From Leptasterias polaris (taxonomy: Eukaryota > Echinodermata > Asteroidea > Forcipulatida > Asteriidae): a stretch of 64,000 nucleotides of DNA. Below are positions 13,501 to 26,600 of this stretch, in pieces (positions within the stretch are counted from its first letter, which is position 1; every line of letters begins with the position of its first letter). The stretch is from positions 744,001-808,000 of the forward strand of contig JAZGTN010000060.1 in NCBI GenBank assembly GCA_037783415.1, in the 5' to 3' direction. The position numbers and the translations under genes were made by a program. The notes beneath the pieces are model-generated. The model worked only from the letters and a program-made list of their open reading frames with translations, was not told the DNA's origin and ran no database searches.

Positions 13501-16500
13501 GTTTGTCTGGTTGTACACAACGTAGCACAGAAGAGTCCCTCTCTGTACTGCATCCTCAGGTCGTATCCATAGCGATAAGGTCAATTCGTAAAGGTCTGGC
13601 TGTATATGGATTAGGTTGACTGGCGGTGAAGTTGATGGACCAAACTTCAGGTCAAAATCTGACGATAGTTCTGATTTGGATAAAATAGATCAATGTGGAA
13701 TAACTATGCTCATTTTCTGAAACAGCCAAATTTACAAACAATTGATCTTCAATAAAACACAATGGTCTAAACAGAAATATTGTTTTGATACATTATACTT
13801 AATACAAATTATATACACACTTCTTATATAGCGCTTTATCACATGAAGGGCATTTCAAAGTGCTCATTATTAATTCTATGGCCCACTTTCGTGGCTCTGC
13901 TTACCATAAGCAGGAACTCCTGACTTATGTCAAGCGTATTTCACAGGTTAGCAGGGAACTTTTGCTTGTGTACGTGAATACTCCATGTTACTAGCCATTC
14001 TTCGCTTACACAGCTAGCGCAGAAATTTGGCGCTTACCCTCTAAGCGAAGAATGGTGATTGCAAGCGCAGAATTCGGCGTCAAGCACAGCCATGAAATTA
14101 GGCCCATGTGAATTGGGTCAATGCACTTGCCATTGCTGACTTACCAAGTTCACAATGAATCCCTGTATATCCCGGAGTGCACCGACACGTAAAGCCATCC
14201 ACTCTATCCTCACAAACAGCTCCGTTCACGCATTCCTTCATATGCTCCAGACAGTCATCGACGTCCTCCTCACAAAGCGGTCCCTGGTAACCGCGACGAC
14301 AGAGACAATGGAATGTATTGTTCTCATGATCCGGGGTGCATTGTCCACCGTTCAGACACGGTAGATTGACACATGGATTGACCCTTTCCTCACAGCGGTT
14401 GCCATGGTAACCCTCTTGACAGTAGCAATTAAAACCCTGATGAGAAAAGTTAAAATATTTTTTGGGCGCGAAGCGCAAAAAAAACATACTGGTACTTAAT
14501 GTAAAATATATTAGTGAGGGCACTTCAAGGTGAGGGCTACAATTTACTGATTTGGACTGTCGACCCAAATCAACTGACACCAGGGGCACGTTGCCAACTT
14601 CTCCTGGGGCTGAAACAGGGTCCACCTCCTTCACTGTCCGTAAGGATGTAGGCATGGGTATCATCCACTAGGAGCCTGGCTGACAGAGCAGAATGCACTA
14701 CCTTCCCAGTTTTTTTCCCTTGCTCAAGGGTACAAGTGTCCTAACCGAGTATCGAACCCACACTCACTGACAACACCAGAGCTTAAGGTGTGGTGAACTA
14801 GACCGCTCGGCCACGACACGCCACAAACACTAACAAACAAAGTTTCTTACCCTCGGTTGATCCTCACATTCAGCTCCATTCAGACAAGGGTTTGAGACGC
14901 AATCATCAAAGTTGACCTCGCAGTTCAATCCCATGAACCCATCTGGACATTCGCAAATGTACGACTCGATGTCATCGTAGCAGATACCATCATTCAAGCA
15001 TGGAGCTGTGAGAAATTAAAAAAACAATTAAAATGCCGTCAAAAAAGTCTGGTTGTTACGTAGGCCGTATCCGAGTTGCTGGCTATGGCTACAGGTATTA
15101 ATAAGAGGGTTGCTAAGGACGTCCTATACTTCAACACATGATGCTGCGGTGATCTAGCCGTAGCCATAGCCCTTATTACCACCAATTTGGACATTGGCCT
15201 AGTGACAAAATTGTATCCAAAATAATGGGCAAATGCTTCTTAAAACTTTAAGAGCCCCCTTGTGATTTGAACAGAAATTGCCACATCTTAAAAGCATCAT
15301 GACCCATCTAGGTGTTTAGTACGCCATTTTTAAAGTTCTGTGGTTTATGAAATGTGGGTTTGAATCTGGCTAGCTTGTCCCAGCAATTGTGTTCTAAACA
15401 ACTAGTCCTTTTAAAGAACTTTAAGCCAACACTTGACTAAATAAATAGTATGCATCTTACCAGAAGTGCATTCATCCGAGTCTACTTGACAGTTCTTGCC
15501 AGTAAATCCAGCAATACAGCGACAGTGATAGTCCCTGTCACCATCCACGCATGACCCGCCATTCTGACACGGCCGAGCTAAACAATCGTCAAGATACTCC
15601 TCACAATGCTGACCTCCAAAACCCGGTAAACAGCGACAACGACCCCCGATGCAGCTTCCTCCGATACTACATGGGATAAACCGACAGTCGTCAACGCTCA
15701 ACTGGCAGAGTGTGCCCGTAAAACCAGCTGTGCAATCACACCTGAAGCTGTTGATGCCATCGATACATCGGCCGCCATTACTGCACAGATCAACCGAACA
15801 GTCGTCAACCTGTGTCTGGCAGATATTCCCAGAGAACCCTTCCACGCATAAACATGTGAAGCCTGTGTCTTCCTCGACACAGCTCCCGCCATTTCTACAA
15901 GGGTTGGGAATGCAATCAAGATGAAGCTGACAAGAAGTACCTGACCACCCCTCAGGACAATCACACGTGAAGCCGTTGACTCTATCCACACACATCCCAT
16001 TATTAAGACATGGTTGTGGCTGACAATCGTCAATGTCGACATCACAGAATAACCCTTCAAATCCTGCATAGCAAATGCAGGAAAAACCGTCAGTTTCATC
16101 GATACATAGGGCTTGATTTTTACAAGGAAAACTGCTACATTCGTCAAAGTCAATTTCGCAGAGATCACCGGTAAAACCGGGCAAACATTGACAAGTGAAA
16201 TTGTTGACTCCGTCAAGGCATTGTGCTGCATTCTGACAAGGTATGCTACTACATTCATCTAAGTCAATTTCGCAGAAATAACCGGTGAAGCCCGGCAAAC
16301 ATCGACAGGTGAAATTGTTGACTCCGTCAAGACACTCGGCTGCATTCTGACACGGCACCCCAACACAGTCATCAACATTTCCTTCACACTTTGTACCGTT
16401 AAACCCAGCGGCACAATCACACCAAAAACCGTCAACATCGTCTACGCAAACACCACCATTCAGACACAGTTCTCCTTCACAATAGTCAACATCCTCTTCA

Positions 16501-19500
16501 CAAAGCTGACCTGTGAAACCCACAGCACACTGACAGAAGAAATCTTCCACATAGTCCATGCATGTACCACCATTCATGCACTGTACTCCCCTACAATCGT
16601 CCCTATTGGTTTGACAATATCTCCCAGTAAACCCTGGTTTACACGCACACCAGAAGTCGTTGACCCCATCCACGCATGACCCGTTGTTTCTACACGGTCG
16701 ATCCGCACAATCGTCGATGTTAATCGCACAACTCCGGCCACGATACCCCGATTTACAGACACAAGAATAAGCGCTGATTTTATCGACACAAGTTGCACCA
16801 TTTTCACATGGATCACTGAGGCAGTCATCTATATCAGTCTCACAGCTGCTGCCGCTGTACCCATCAATACACAAGCAAATGTATGCAGCGCAAGAGACAT
16901 TATCTCGGCAGGGCGTGATCAGATCAAAAGTGCACCTGCCCCCGTTCTGACACGGCGACGAGTTGCACGGGTTGATGCGTATTTCACAATTACTTCCAGT
17001 ATAACCTTCTGTGCAGTTGCAAAGATACGCATTCAATTCATCTTGACATGTCCCACCATTCTGACACGGCCCTAAAGACAAACAAACAATTAATACCATC
17101 AGTTTAAGCAGCAAAATATAATTTATTTCTTACAAACTGTAAGCTCTTAAAACACACACAAATATTGTAAAGGGAAAATGAAGAGTAAGCACTACATTTT
17201 CTCGAAGAACCTTTTTTTTATTTTTCTGTGGTGTGTCTTGGCGGAGAGGTTAAGAGCACCGAACTAGGGCTTTGATCTCTTTGTTTGGAAAAGTGTGGGT
17301 TTGATTCCAGGTCTTGTCACTTACGTATCACTGTATCATAATTGCTTTGTCCTTCGGATGGGACATTAAGCCATAGGTCTCATGCACTAGGATTGGTAGT
17401 TTATTCTACAGGCTTATAAGCTACAATTACTAAAACCAACCAATGGTTCTAAGAGCCTAGTTCTTCGAAGAACGTGGTTCTTTTGATTTCCATTGTTTTT
17501 CTTCTGAACTGCTTTTCACCTCAATAATATGAGCTTTTAAAGAACATATTACTATTATTATTATTCAAAGAACCTTTAAAGAACCTAGTTCACCCAAATG
17601 TAGTGTTCCCCAGAGTTCTAATTAAATTACTTTTAAATTTTGTCAGCAATGCCAGGTTAGATTTTAAATGTAAAGTACCTGATTGGCATTCATCGACGTC
17701 ACTCAGGCAGGTGATTCCAGCAAAGCCGTCTGGGCAGTTGCAGAAAAACCCTGTGGCATCGTTAACACAGGTAGCCCCATTTGAACATGGACTGCTCGCA
17801 CAGTAATCGGTACTCAGCTCACATCGGCCACCAGTGAAGCCATCGGCACATAGACATCGTGCAGGTCCCTCGGGGTGGTCTTCGCATGTTCCCCCGTTAG
17901 TGCAGTTGTGCAGCTCACATGGGCGTATCAATGTCTGACAGTTTGCACCGCGGTAGTTAAAGGGGCAAACACAGAAGTAATCCTACAAGTTTAAAAAAAA
18001 ACAAGATCAAATTGAAATGGATGCTGTCTGCTTCAAGATATGATTCCAACACATTTTTCCTGCCTACTGCATCTCTTTGGAACTCCTTGCCTGGTGCATG
18101 TTTCCCTCCATCCTACACTCTAGCCTGTTTTACGAGGAATATCGATTCCTACCTTCTGCTTAATATTACTCTTTATCCAGGATACAAATTAATAAATAGA
18201 TGTAGTTCTGCTCAGAAACAACAAATTTATCCTATATTGTAAAATTGTTGTAATTTGGCCATTGTGCTGTGAATTTTTTTTTTTTTAAAATAAGCCGTTC
18301 TATCTATATGTTGTTTCTTGACCATAAAGCAATGTCAATAAATGGTCAAGCCTATTCAAAAAAACTCACCCCTTCATTATCCTGACACTCTCCGTTATTA
18401 AGACACGGTCCAGACTCACACGGATCTCGGATGTCCTGGCAGTACTCTCCAGTGAATCCATTAGGACACAGACAAGTGAAAGAGTTGACATTATCAACGC
18501 AAGTTGCTCCGTTCCGACACGGTTCACTGATACACTCATCGATGTTACTTCCACAGTCTGGTCCTGTGAACCCATCCGAGCAACGACACCAGTACCCAGC
18601 AACACCATCAACACAAGTCCCTCCGTTATCACAAACCGCCGATTCGCAATCGTTGACGTTTATCTGGCAGTCTCGTCCGGTGAATCCCGACGGACACCGA
18701 CAGCGATAATCCGTTCTTTCATTCACACAAGTGGCGTTGTTTCTGCACGGATCTGCGGAGCAGAAGTCGGGGGTGATCTCACAGGTTCTCCCGGTGATGC
18801 CGTCGGGGCAGAAACAGCCGAAGGAGTTAATTCTATCCACACATGTGGCTCCATTCTTACATGGGTCTGTAGGTTTTAAATCATTCAACAACAAAAATTA
18901 TATAAAAGAGAAAAATTAACGCCCTTTTTTATTATTTTTATTATATCTTTCTGGTACTGAAAGCAAGGGATCCTCAAATAGTAATGTGACCCAGAGGCTT
19001 ATAAGAGATGTATTAATAATAGTGACTTCTTATATAGCGCTCAAATCTGTCACTCAGTGACGCTCATGGTGCTCCAACATTATTACCCCTTGTCACTGGG
19101 CCATTCATTTCATTCCTTGAACCATCTCAGCTCCCTTGAGAGTATACAGCCTGCGCTGCCACGTATGTAGTGCACCGAGCTCAATCAATAACAAGAACTA
19201 TCTCTGCCCTCACAGGTACCATTTACCTTTGGGTGAAGAGAAGCAATTATAGTAAAGCATCTTGCTCAGGGACAAAAGTTTTATGACCGGGATTCGAACC
19301 CACACCCTGATGACTTAGCCACCAGAACTTGAGTCTGATGCACTAAATGGCTCGGCCACGACACGCCATGTAGAGAGAAATGCCAAGTTCAGACGTGGTA
19401 GATCCCCTGCCTTCGGGTAGGGACTGAAAACCCAATCCACATGCCAGGCTCCGGTCTGAGGTGGGATTCGAACCGGGGTCCACCGAGGTGAAAGGCAGGG

Positions 19501-22500
19501 AAAGAAACCACTGAGCCAACCTGAATGCAATACCGAGTCTAAATCGTCAATATTACTTATACAGACAAAAATGCCCTCAAACTTTATTGCGCAAAACATT
19601 GATACGCTTCTTACTTGGTTGACACTCATCTATGTTGGTCCCACAACGTATTCCGCTAAACCCTGCCGGACATTCGCATCGGTACGACGTCACCCCGTCC
19701 ACACACCTGGCTCCGTTCAGACAGAGAGCCCTTAGGCAGTTATTCACATTGATCTCACAGGCCGTCCCTCTGAATCCCGGCTTACATCGGCACCATGGAC
19801 CGTTGAGGCGATTGAGGCAGATACCTCCATTCAGGCAGGTGGTCGAGGTACATCGAGGGATTGGTGTCTCGCAACGAACGCCTGTGTATCGAGGCTTACA
19901 ATTACAATGAAAACCCTGGAGAAATGTGGGAATGAAATATTGAAAAACTAGAATCAGAAGCAAATAGCATAAACAGTTTTTTAAGCCTCAATGAAAGTTG
20001 ACACAATAATCTACCAATTAAAATAGCACTGCTCAAAAATACCCGTATGTCAGGCAAACATTCAACCAACTCTCACACAATCCTGAAGAAGAGCACAGTA
20101 TACTGCTCGAAACGTCGAGACCAAACCGGCTCTTTTCAGAGCCAACACTCCCACAGACATTTATTACATGGTTGTACCCGCAAGTTTACTATTCATTTAT
20201 AGTTACCTCTCACACAATCATTGCATCAGCACGCAAGACCGCAATAGTACAATCAGTACACAAGAGTAAACTAAAGCTTGGACATCAGTCAATTTTGACA
20301 CGTTTTCTGAGATCCAGGTACTGAGCTTCTACTTTTAGCATTTGTGCAGTTTGCTATTTAATGACCTTAACATTTTTAAGCAGTAGCAAATATTCCAAAT
20401 TCACTATGCAAAAGATAAAAAGAACAAAAAATTTCATAAATGTTGTCCGTATTAAAATACTTTACTGCAGATTGAATACTTACATTTGATTGGCTCACAC
20501 AGGTTGCAGCATTCTCACACGGATCAGAGAAACAATGATCAATTAACTCGCAGTTGATACCACTAAAGCCAGCTTTACATTGGCACACGTATTCATTGAC
20601 GCCATCTACACAGGTTGAATTGTTCTCACATAGTGATGATAAACAGTCGTCGACATCAACCTGACAATGTGGTCCGGTAAACCCTATAGCACATATGCAA
20701 AAGGGTCCATTCTCAACCTCGAGGCATGTTCCATTATTGACACAGGGGTGATTGTTGCAGAGATTAATACGCTCCTCACATAGACGCCCGCCGAACTTTG
20801 GTGTGCAGGAACAGTTAAATTCCTGTTGTTAAACGAAAGAAAATGTCTTCATAAATCTCCAATTACTCAAACAAAGATTAAACCAAAGCTACTGTAACTC
20901 AGAGATTTGAAGAGAAGAATTTGTTATCAGTACTCTGTCTCTGGTTAACAGAATCCTGAGCAAGCCAGCGGAGTGGTGTGTATTCTGGGTGTCAACGACT
21001 GAAAAAACCCCACTTGGAACAACGTATGGGTCTGATTTTATTTGAGTATAAGGTGACTTGTATCAATACATTTGTTACAAAGGTGCTGGACCTACATGTA
21101 GCTCGTAGGTGTGTGAGAAGCAAGTCTCTTGCGCTCAGGCATAAGGGAAAGTCAAAGGTAGCTGAGGCCAATAATGAAAGTTGGAGAGATATTTTATAGG
21201 ATTTTGGTGGTGGGGGAAGTCTTGATTTAGAAATGATGTCACACTACTTACCCCGTTCCCATCAAGGCAGGCTCCTCCATTTTGGCACGGCCCCGAGGCA
21301 CACTCATCAATGTCTACTTCACAGTGGGTTCCATTGAATCCAGCCATGCATTCACATCGGTAAGAGTCGGGACCATCGTGGCATATACCCTCATGCAAAC
21401 AGGGATCTATGATAATGACAATGACAATGACAATGACAACGACAATGGGAATAACAGAAAAAGTAGCATATACCCTCATGTAAACAGGGATCTATGATAA
21501 TGATGATGTTAACGACGATGACAATGAGAATGGGAAGACAGCAAATAAAGCAATGACAATGGCAACAACAACAACAATAGTGATCATGACAAATCAGTTC
21601 CTCCAAATTTCATTAGGCTCCATACCTCAGAATTTTGTTTACGCCGCTCCCAGAGCTGCCAACATTTGCATCTTAAAATCAGGGAGATTTTGTACAATAA
21701 TCAGGGAGATATTTAGAATTGCATCCAACATAATAGGACAAACGTTTCAATAATCAGGGAGATTGTCAAATTTGTTCATCAGAACTTGGAAGGGTTGGTA
21801 TATTTTGTGGTTACTTTCTGCAGAATCAGGGAGAGTTGGCAGGTCTGCACTGCAGTAAACACGTAACTCTAGATCTTTGGGCAGTAAAGTGTTATATTCT
21901 TCAGAGAAGATCTCTATGAAATTGTGCGCTGATCTAAAATTGTGTTTTAATACAGGCCAAAATTTGACTATTAAAAACGACTTTCGGGTAAAAAATAGAT
22001 TTGAAATGATTGTGATTGTTTTTATTTATTAAATGGAGATCTAACGCCTTTTAATGACTGGTTCACTTGAACTTGTATTTAAATCAAATTTCTGTCTGCC
22101 AAAGAAATACATTTTGAAGTACCAATTTACCTGACTCGCATTCGTTTATGTTGGTTCCACAATCCATTCCAGTGAATCCTACCAGGCAATCACATCGATA
22201 ACTATTCACCTCATCTCGACATGTGCCTCCGTTCAGACAGAGAGTGTCATTACAGTCGTTGATGTTGGTTTCACAGCTGGTACCCGTGAATCCTACCAGG
22301 CATTCACACCGGTAACCATTCAACTCATCTTGACATGTGCCTCCGTTCAGACAGAGAGTGTCATTACAATCATTGATGTTGGTTTCACAGCTGGTACCCG
22401 TGAATCCTACCAGGCATTCACACCGGTAACCATTCAACTCATCTTGACATGTGCCTCCGTTCAGACAGAGAGTGTCATTACAATCATTGATGTTGGTTTC

Positions 22501-23619
22501 ACAGCTGGTACCCGTGAATCCTACCAGGCAATCACACCGGTAACCATTCACCTCATCTCGACATGTGCCTCGGTTCAGACAGAGAGTGTCATTGCAGTCG
22601 TTGATGTTGGTTTCACAGCTGGTACCCGTGAATCCTACCAGGCATTCACACCGGTAGCCATTCACCTCATCTCGACATGTGCCTCCGTTCGTACACAAAC
22701 TTTCATCACAGTTGTTGATGTTGATTTCACAGCTCACACCAGTGAAACCACTTTGACACATACAATAATTATGAATGTCAGATCTTGTTACGCAGGTGCC
22801 CCCATTTTGACACGGAATGTCATGACAAGATACCTTGGCTGTGGAGAAATGAAACAAATCTTATATAAACTCAGAAAAAAATTATGAAAAGTGTCCGATT
22901 TTTGCATCTTCTCTGGAGAAGATCAAACGATACTAATTTGTACAAAAAATAGAATGAATGCAAATGAAGTACACAATCCAAAATGTCATCACTTATTATA
23001 ATGAGGTTTTAATTATCAAATACTAAACCACATGGGAAACTGACTGGGTAAATTTTAAAATAATTTTGGGTTGAACAAAGAAAAATTGACAACAGCAGAA
23101 CCTGCAACCCCAGGATTAAAGTGCCAACGCTCTACCAACTGAGCTAACTAGCTCTATGTTGGCGGTCTCCCTATTTTGTCAGTATCTTTGTTCAGCGGTG
23201 CCAGTCAGAAGCCATACAACCAACTGCCGTATAGCAAGGGATCACACCCATAAGTTTACGATACAACCTGGGAGTTATTAACTATCAGACTCTTGACTCT
23301 GGGTACTAGACTGCTCTAACATGACTCCCTCTGGTAGTTAATTCCAAATTAGTGGCTTTGGCAGTGGCTATGGCTGCTGAAGCCAGCAGCCACAGCTGTA
23401 GCCAAAGGTGCTTGAGTCGGATACCACCTTACCAATGCAGGAGGTCTTCAGCATGGCTCCTATGTCGGATGTTGTCATACCGTCTTGGCAAGGCACACAA
23501 TATCTCTGACCTCTCTTGGGTTGATAGAAACCTGGTGCACATGGTATGCATGGGTGGTTCCCAGACAAGGAGAAAGTACCAATGTCGCAAGAATCTGTGC
23601 AACAATGAGGAGGGTGTAG

Positions 23620-23678
<59 letters not shown>

Positions 23679-26600
23679 CAGGCATTTGTAGAGCACCATC
23701 TTTCTAGTTGCCTATTCCGAGGTGCTTAGCAAAGTGAAGGAAATGTTTAAGACAAAAGAGTTCACAGAATTTCATGTGGAGATGCAATGAACTTAATGTA
23801 ATCAGATTCAAAGAGATGAGTCTTAAGCTTGCTTTTGAAGATCTGTTAGAAGTCAAGTGTATGGACTTGATAGGGGAGATCATTCTATAGCTTTGGTGCA
23901 CATGAAACAAAGCTTCTATCACCTGGATGATGAAGAATGAGATCTTGGAATGTTCAACAGTAGTTTGTTTGATGATCACAGATTGGGCTGAGGATGGTGT
24001 GTACACAACATGTCTCTTATAATATATACACAGGGGCATGAAGTGCTTTCCAAGTCAACAGTAGGAGTTTGTAATTAATTCTTTGTTTTATTTGTAACCA
24101 ATGCAATGTTTGTATAAGTGTTGGAGTAATATGGTCAAATTTCCTTCCCCTGGAAAGAACACGTGCAGCTGCATTCTGGGCATGTTGTAGCTCCTTCAGG
24201 AGACATTGTGATGAACCATCAAGCAATGAATTACCGTTGTCCAACCGAAATGTGATCAAGGCATGCACAACTATTGAGGTAGCATCAATCAAAAGCCCTT
24301 TCCTGATACATGTTTAACAAGAGAAAACAAATGTTGACAAGTGAAGCTTGAAAAGTTGTTACAGCAGCCAGAACTTACAAAAACTGAACTCTGTAATAAT
24401 AATAATAATAATAATAGCGGGATTTTATATAGCGCCATTCCATCTAGATCATGGCGCTAGCAGTATTTTTCCTACAAGGTATGTGGGGTTACGTGTTGAA
24501 GTATGAGACCTATTCCTTTGCATAGCACCATGTAATGGTTTACAAGGTGCTGTGGCGCAATATGCAGCCAATCAAACCAGGAACACCGGGGCGAACCCCT
24601 TCTCTTTACGATAAGTGCACTGGGTTCTTTTACGTGCATTACACAACACACGGGACCTACGGCTTTACGTCCCATCCGAACTTACTTGAACAATCCCCAA
24701 GAGTTGTTGAACCCTGTGCTGGTGTAGTTCTATCATTTGGACACTGCTGGCAAGATGTAGCACCCTCTGCTGACTGAAACGTGCCAGTCTGACAAGCGAC
24801 ACATGGTTGGAGACCTGTCCGAGAGTAAGTGCCCACCGCACACTGTCCTAAGAGGCAAGCATCATTAAAAACGGGATAAGATATTATAGGTTTTCAGGCA
24901 TTGCATGGTGAGGTATCAATGTGTATTCAATTTGCGGTCACAACATGTGTATATATCTGCTGTGTAGATTTGTTCTTTGAGAACTTGTCTTGCTTTTTAA
25001 TCAAATGCTGCAGAGTAGATTTCAGAATTCGGGAGACTTCTTAGTTCTGAAAAGAACTGTCCTGCTTATTAACTACTACCTGGGCGGGAGGTAGGAAATT
25101 GGCTGGGGATACAACTTCCGTTTTGTGGATCGAGGGGACTTCTCATTATTAACTTCACTGCCTCGGAGTGAGATCTTATTTGTTCTCAAACCAATAAGAT
25201 AATAATAATAATAATAATAAAGAACACTTAGTTTAGTGCCGGTATCCGCCTAAAAAAGGCGCTCATGGCGCTTGAGGGGAAAAACAAATTAGGACTGTGG
25301 ATTGTGTGAGTATGCTTGTTTGAACAGGTGAGATTTTAAGTTTCTCTTGAATGTTGTGAGGGATGGAGATGATTTGACAGTCAGGGGAAGTTGGTTCCAC
25401 ACTCGGGGACTGATGCTGCAGAAAATGACCTGTTGCCCCAAAGAGTGGACGTTCTGGGCTGATGAAGCATCATGAGCTCATTAGAACGCAGTCCGGAGTA
25501 TGCTGAGGTGTATGGGTGGATGAGATTGATGAGGTATTCTGGTGCATTATTGTGAAGGACTTTGTAAACGAATAGGCCAAGTTTGTACTGAATTCTGTGT
25601 GATATTGGAAGCCAATGGAGATCCTGTAATACAGGAGTGATGCGGGAATATTTACTGGTGAGAGAGACTAGTCTGGCGGCGATGTTTTGTAGACGCTGCA
25701 GACAATTCAGTTGATTTTTCTTGATGCCGTAAAGTAGAATTGCCCATGTCAATTTTGGAAGTGATGAAAATGTGACACTGAGAAAATGTGACACGACAAG
25801 GATGGTGTACATTACTGTGTCTGGTTCATTTAATGGTGAGCTGCATCTTTTAAGTAATTAGCAAAACCAAAACAAGCCCTGAAAAGATACAAAATAGAAT
25901 TTCCATATAAATACAATGCTTTAGGAAATACCAATCCAGCAAAGTAAATAATAAAAAGAACAATGATAATCCTCAGAAAATCCAATGCAATCAAAAGAGA
26001 TAAATCGAACTTGATAACACAATTTGCCTCTAACTATAAAGTCAAGTTAAATTCCAAAAATGAATTAATACAAGGCATGTAAATACTTTAACTTGCAAAG
26101 ACAAAATAGAAAATAACTAAAGCAAATGTGCAATGCATCTCTAAATATATGACTATGGACTCAGCAAACCATAGACTTAAATCAGTCTGCTCATCATTAT
26201 AACCTAAGGATCCATAAAGAAACTAACTTAGGAAAAATGAATTAATATCATAAGAACAGGATTATAAAGAAATAACATAACTAAATAAATGATAAACAAG
26301 TATGCAGATGGCATATTTAATTAAGTATTAAAAGAGAAATATGAGTATATATGCTGCATCACATAAACTTAAGGACTAGTGTGCCAGTCTAATAAGACAT
26401 TACTGGTATATCTTAGGTCACACGCTCCAATAAACACTGGACAAAAGAATTCTCTGCAGGGTGTAATAAACACTCTGCCTCCCTGTACTAAGGTATGGTG
26501 CCTTCCAAGAAACTGTGTGCACCTCATTATATATGCAGCAACTTAGGGGATTAGGGTATCACTACACTGCACTATGGGCATCTACACAGGACAAAGGAAC

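Noticed and set aside
14437..14664. Extension of the exon 21 frame upstream to a methionine
   Set aside because: The extension is SINE sequence, and a good acceptor (CTCATCAG) lies at the EGF boundary.
18431..18919. Plus-strand ORFs antisense to the EGF exons (also at 15649, 19632, 22330)
   Set aside because: Shadows of the minus-strand EGF repeats. The repeated peptide pattern comes from the repeat structure of the true frame.
23352..23729. 125-residue plus-strand ORF with SINQSINQ repeats
   Set aside because: Its end is the (CAAT)n tail of a LINE and its start is antisense to GCC2 exon 12.
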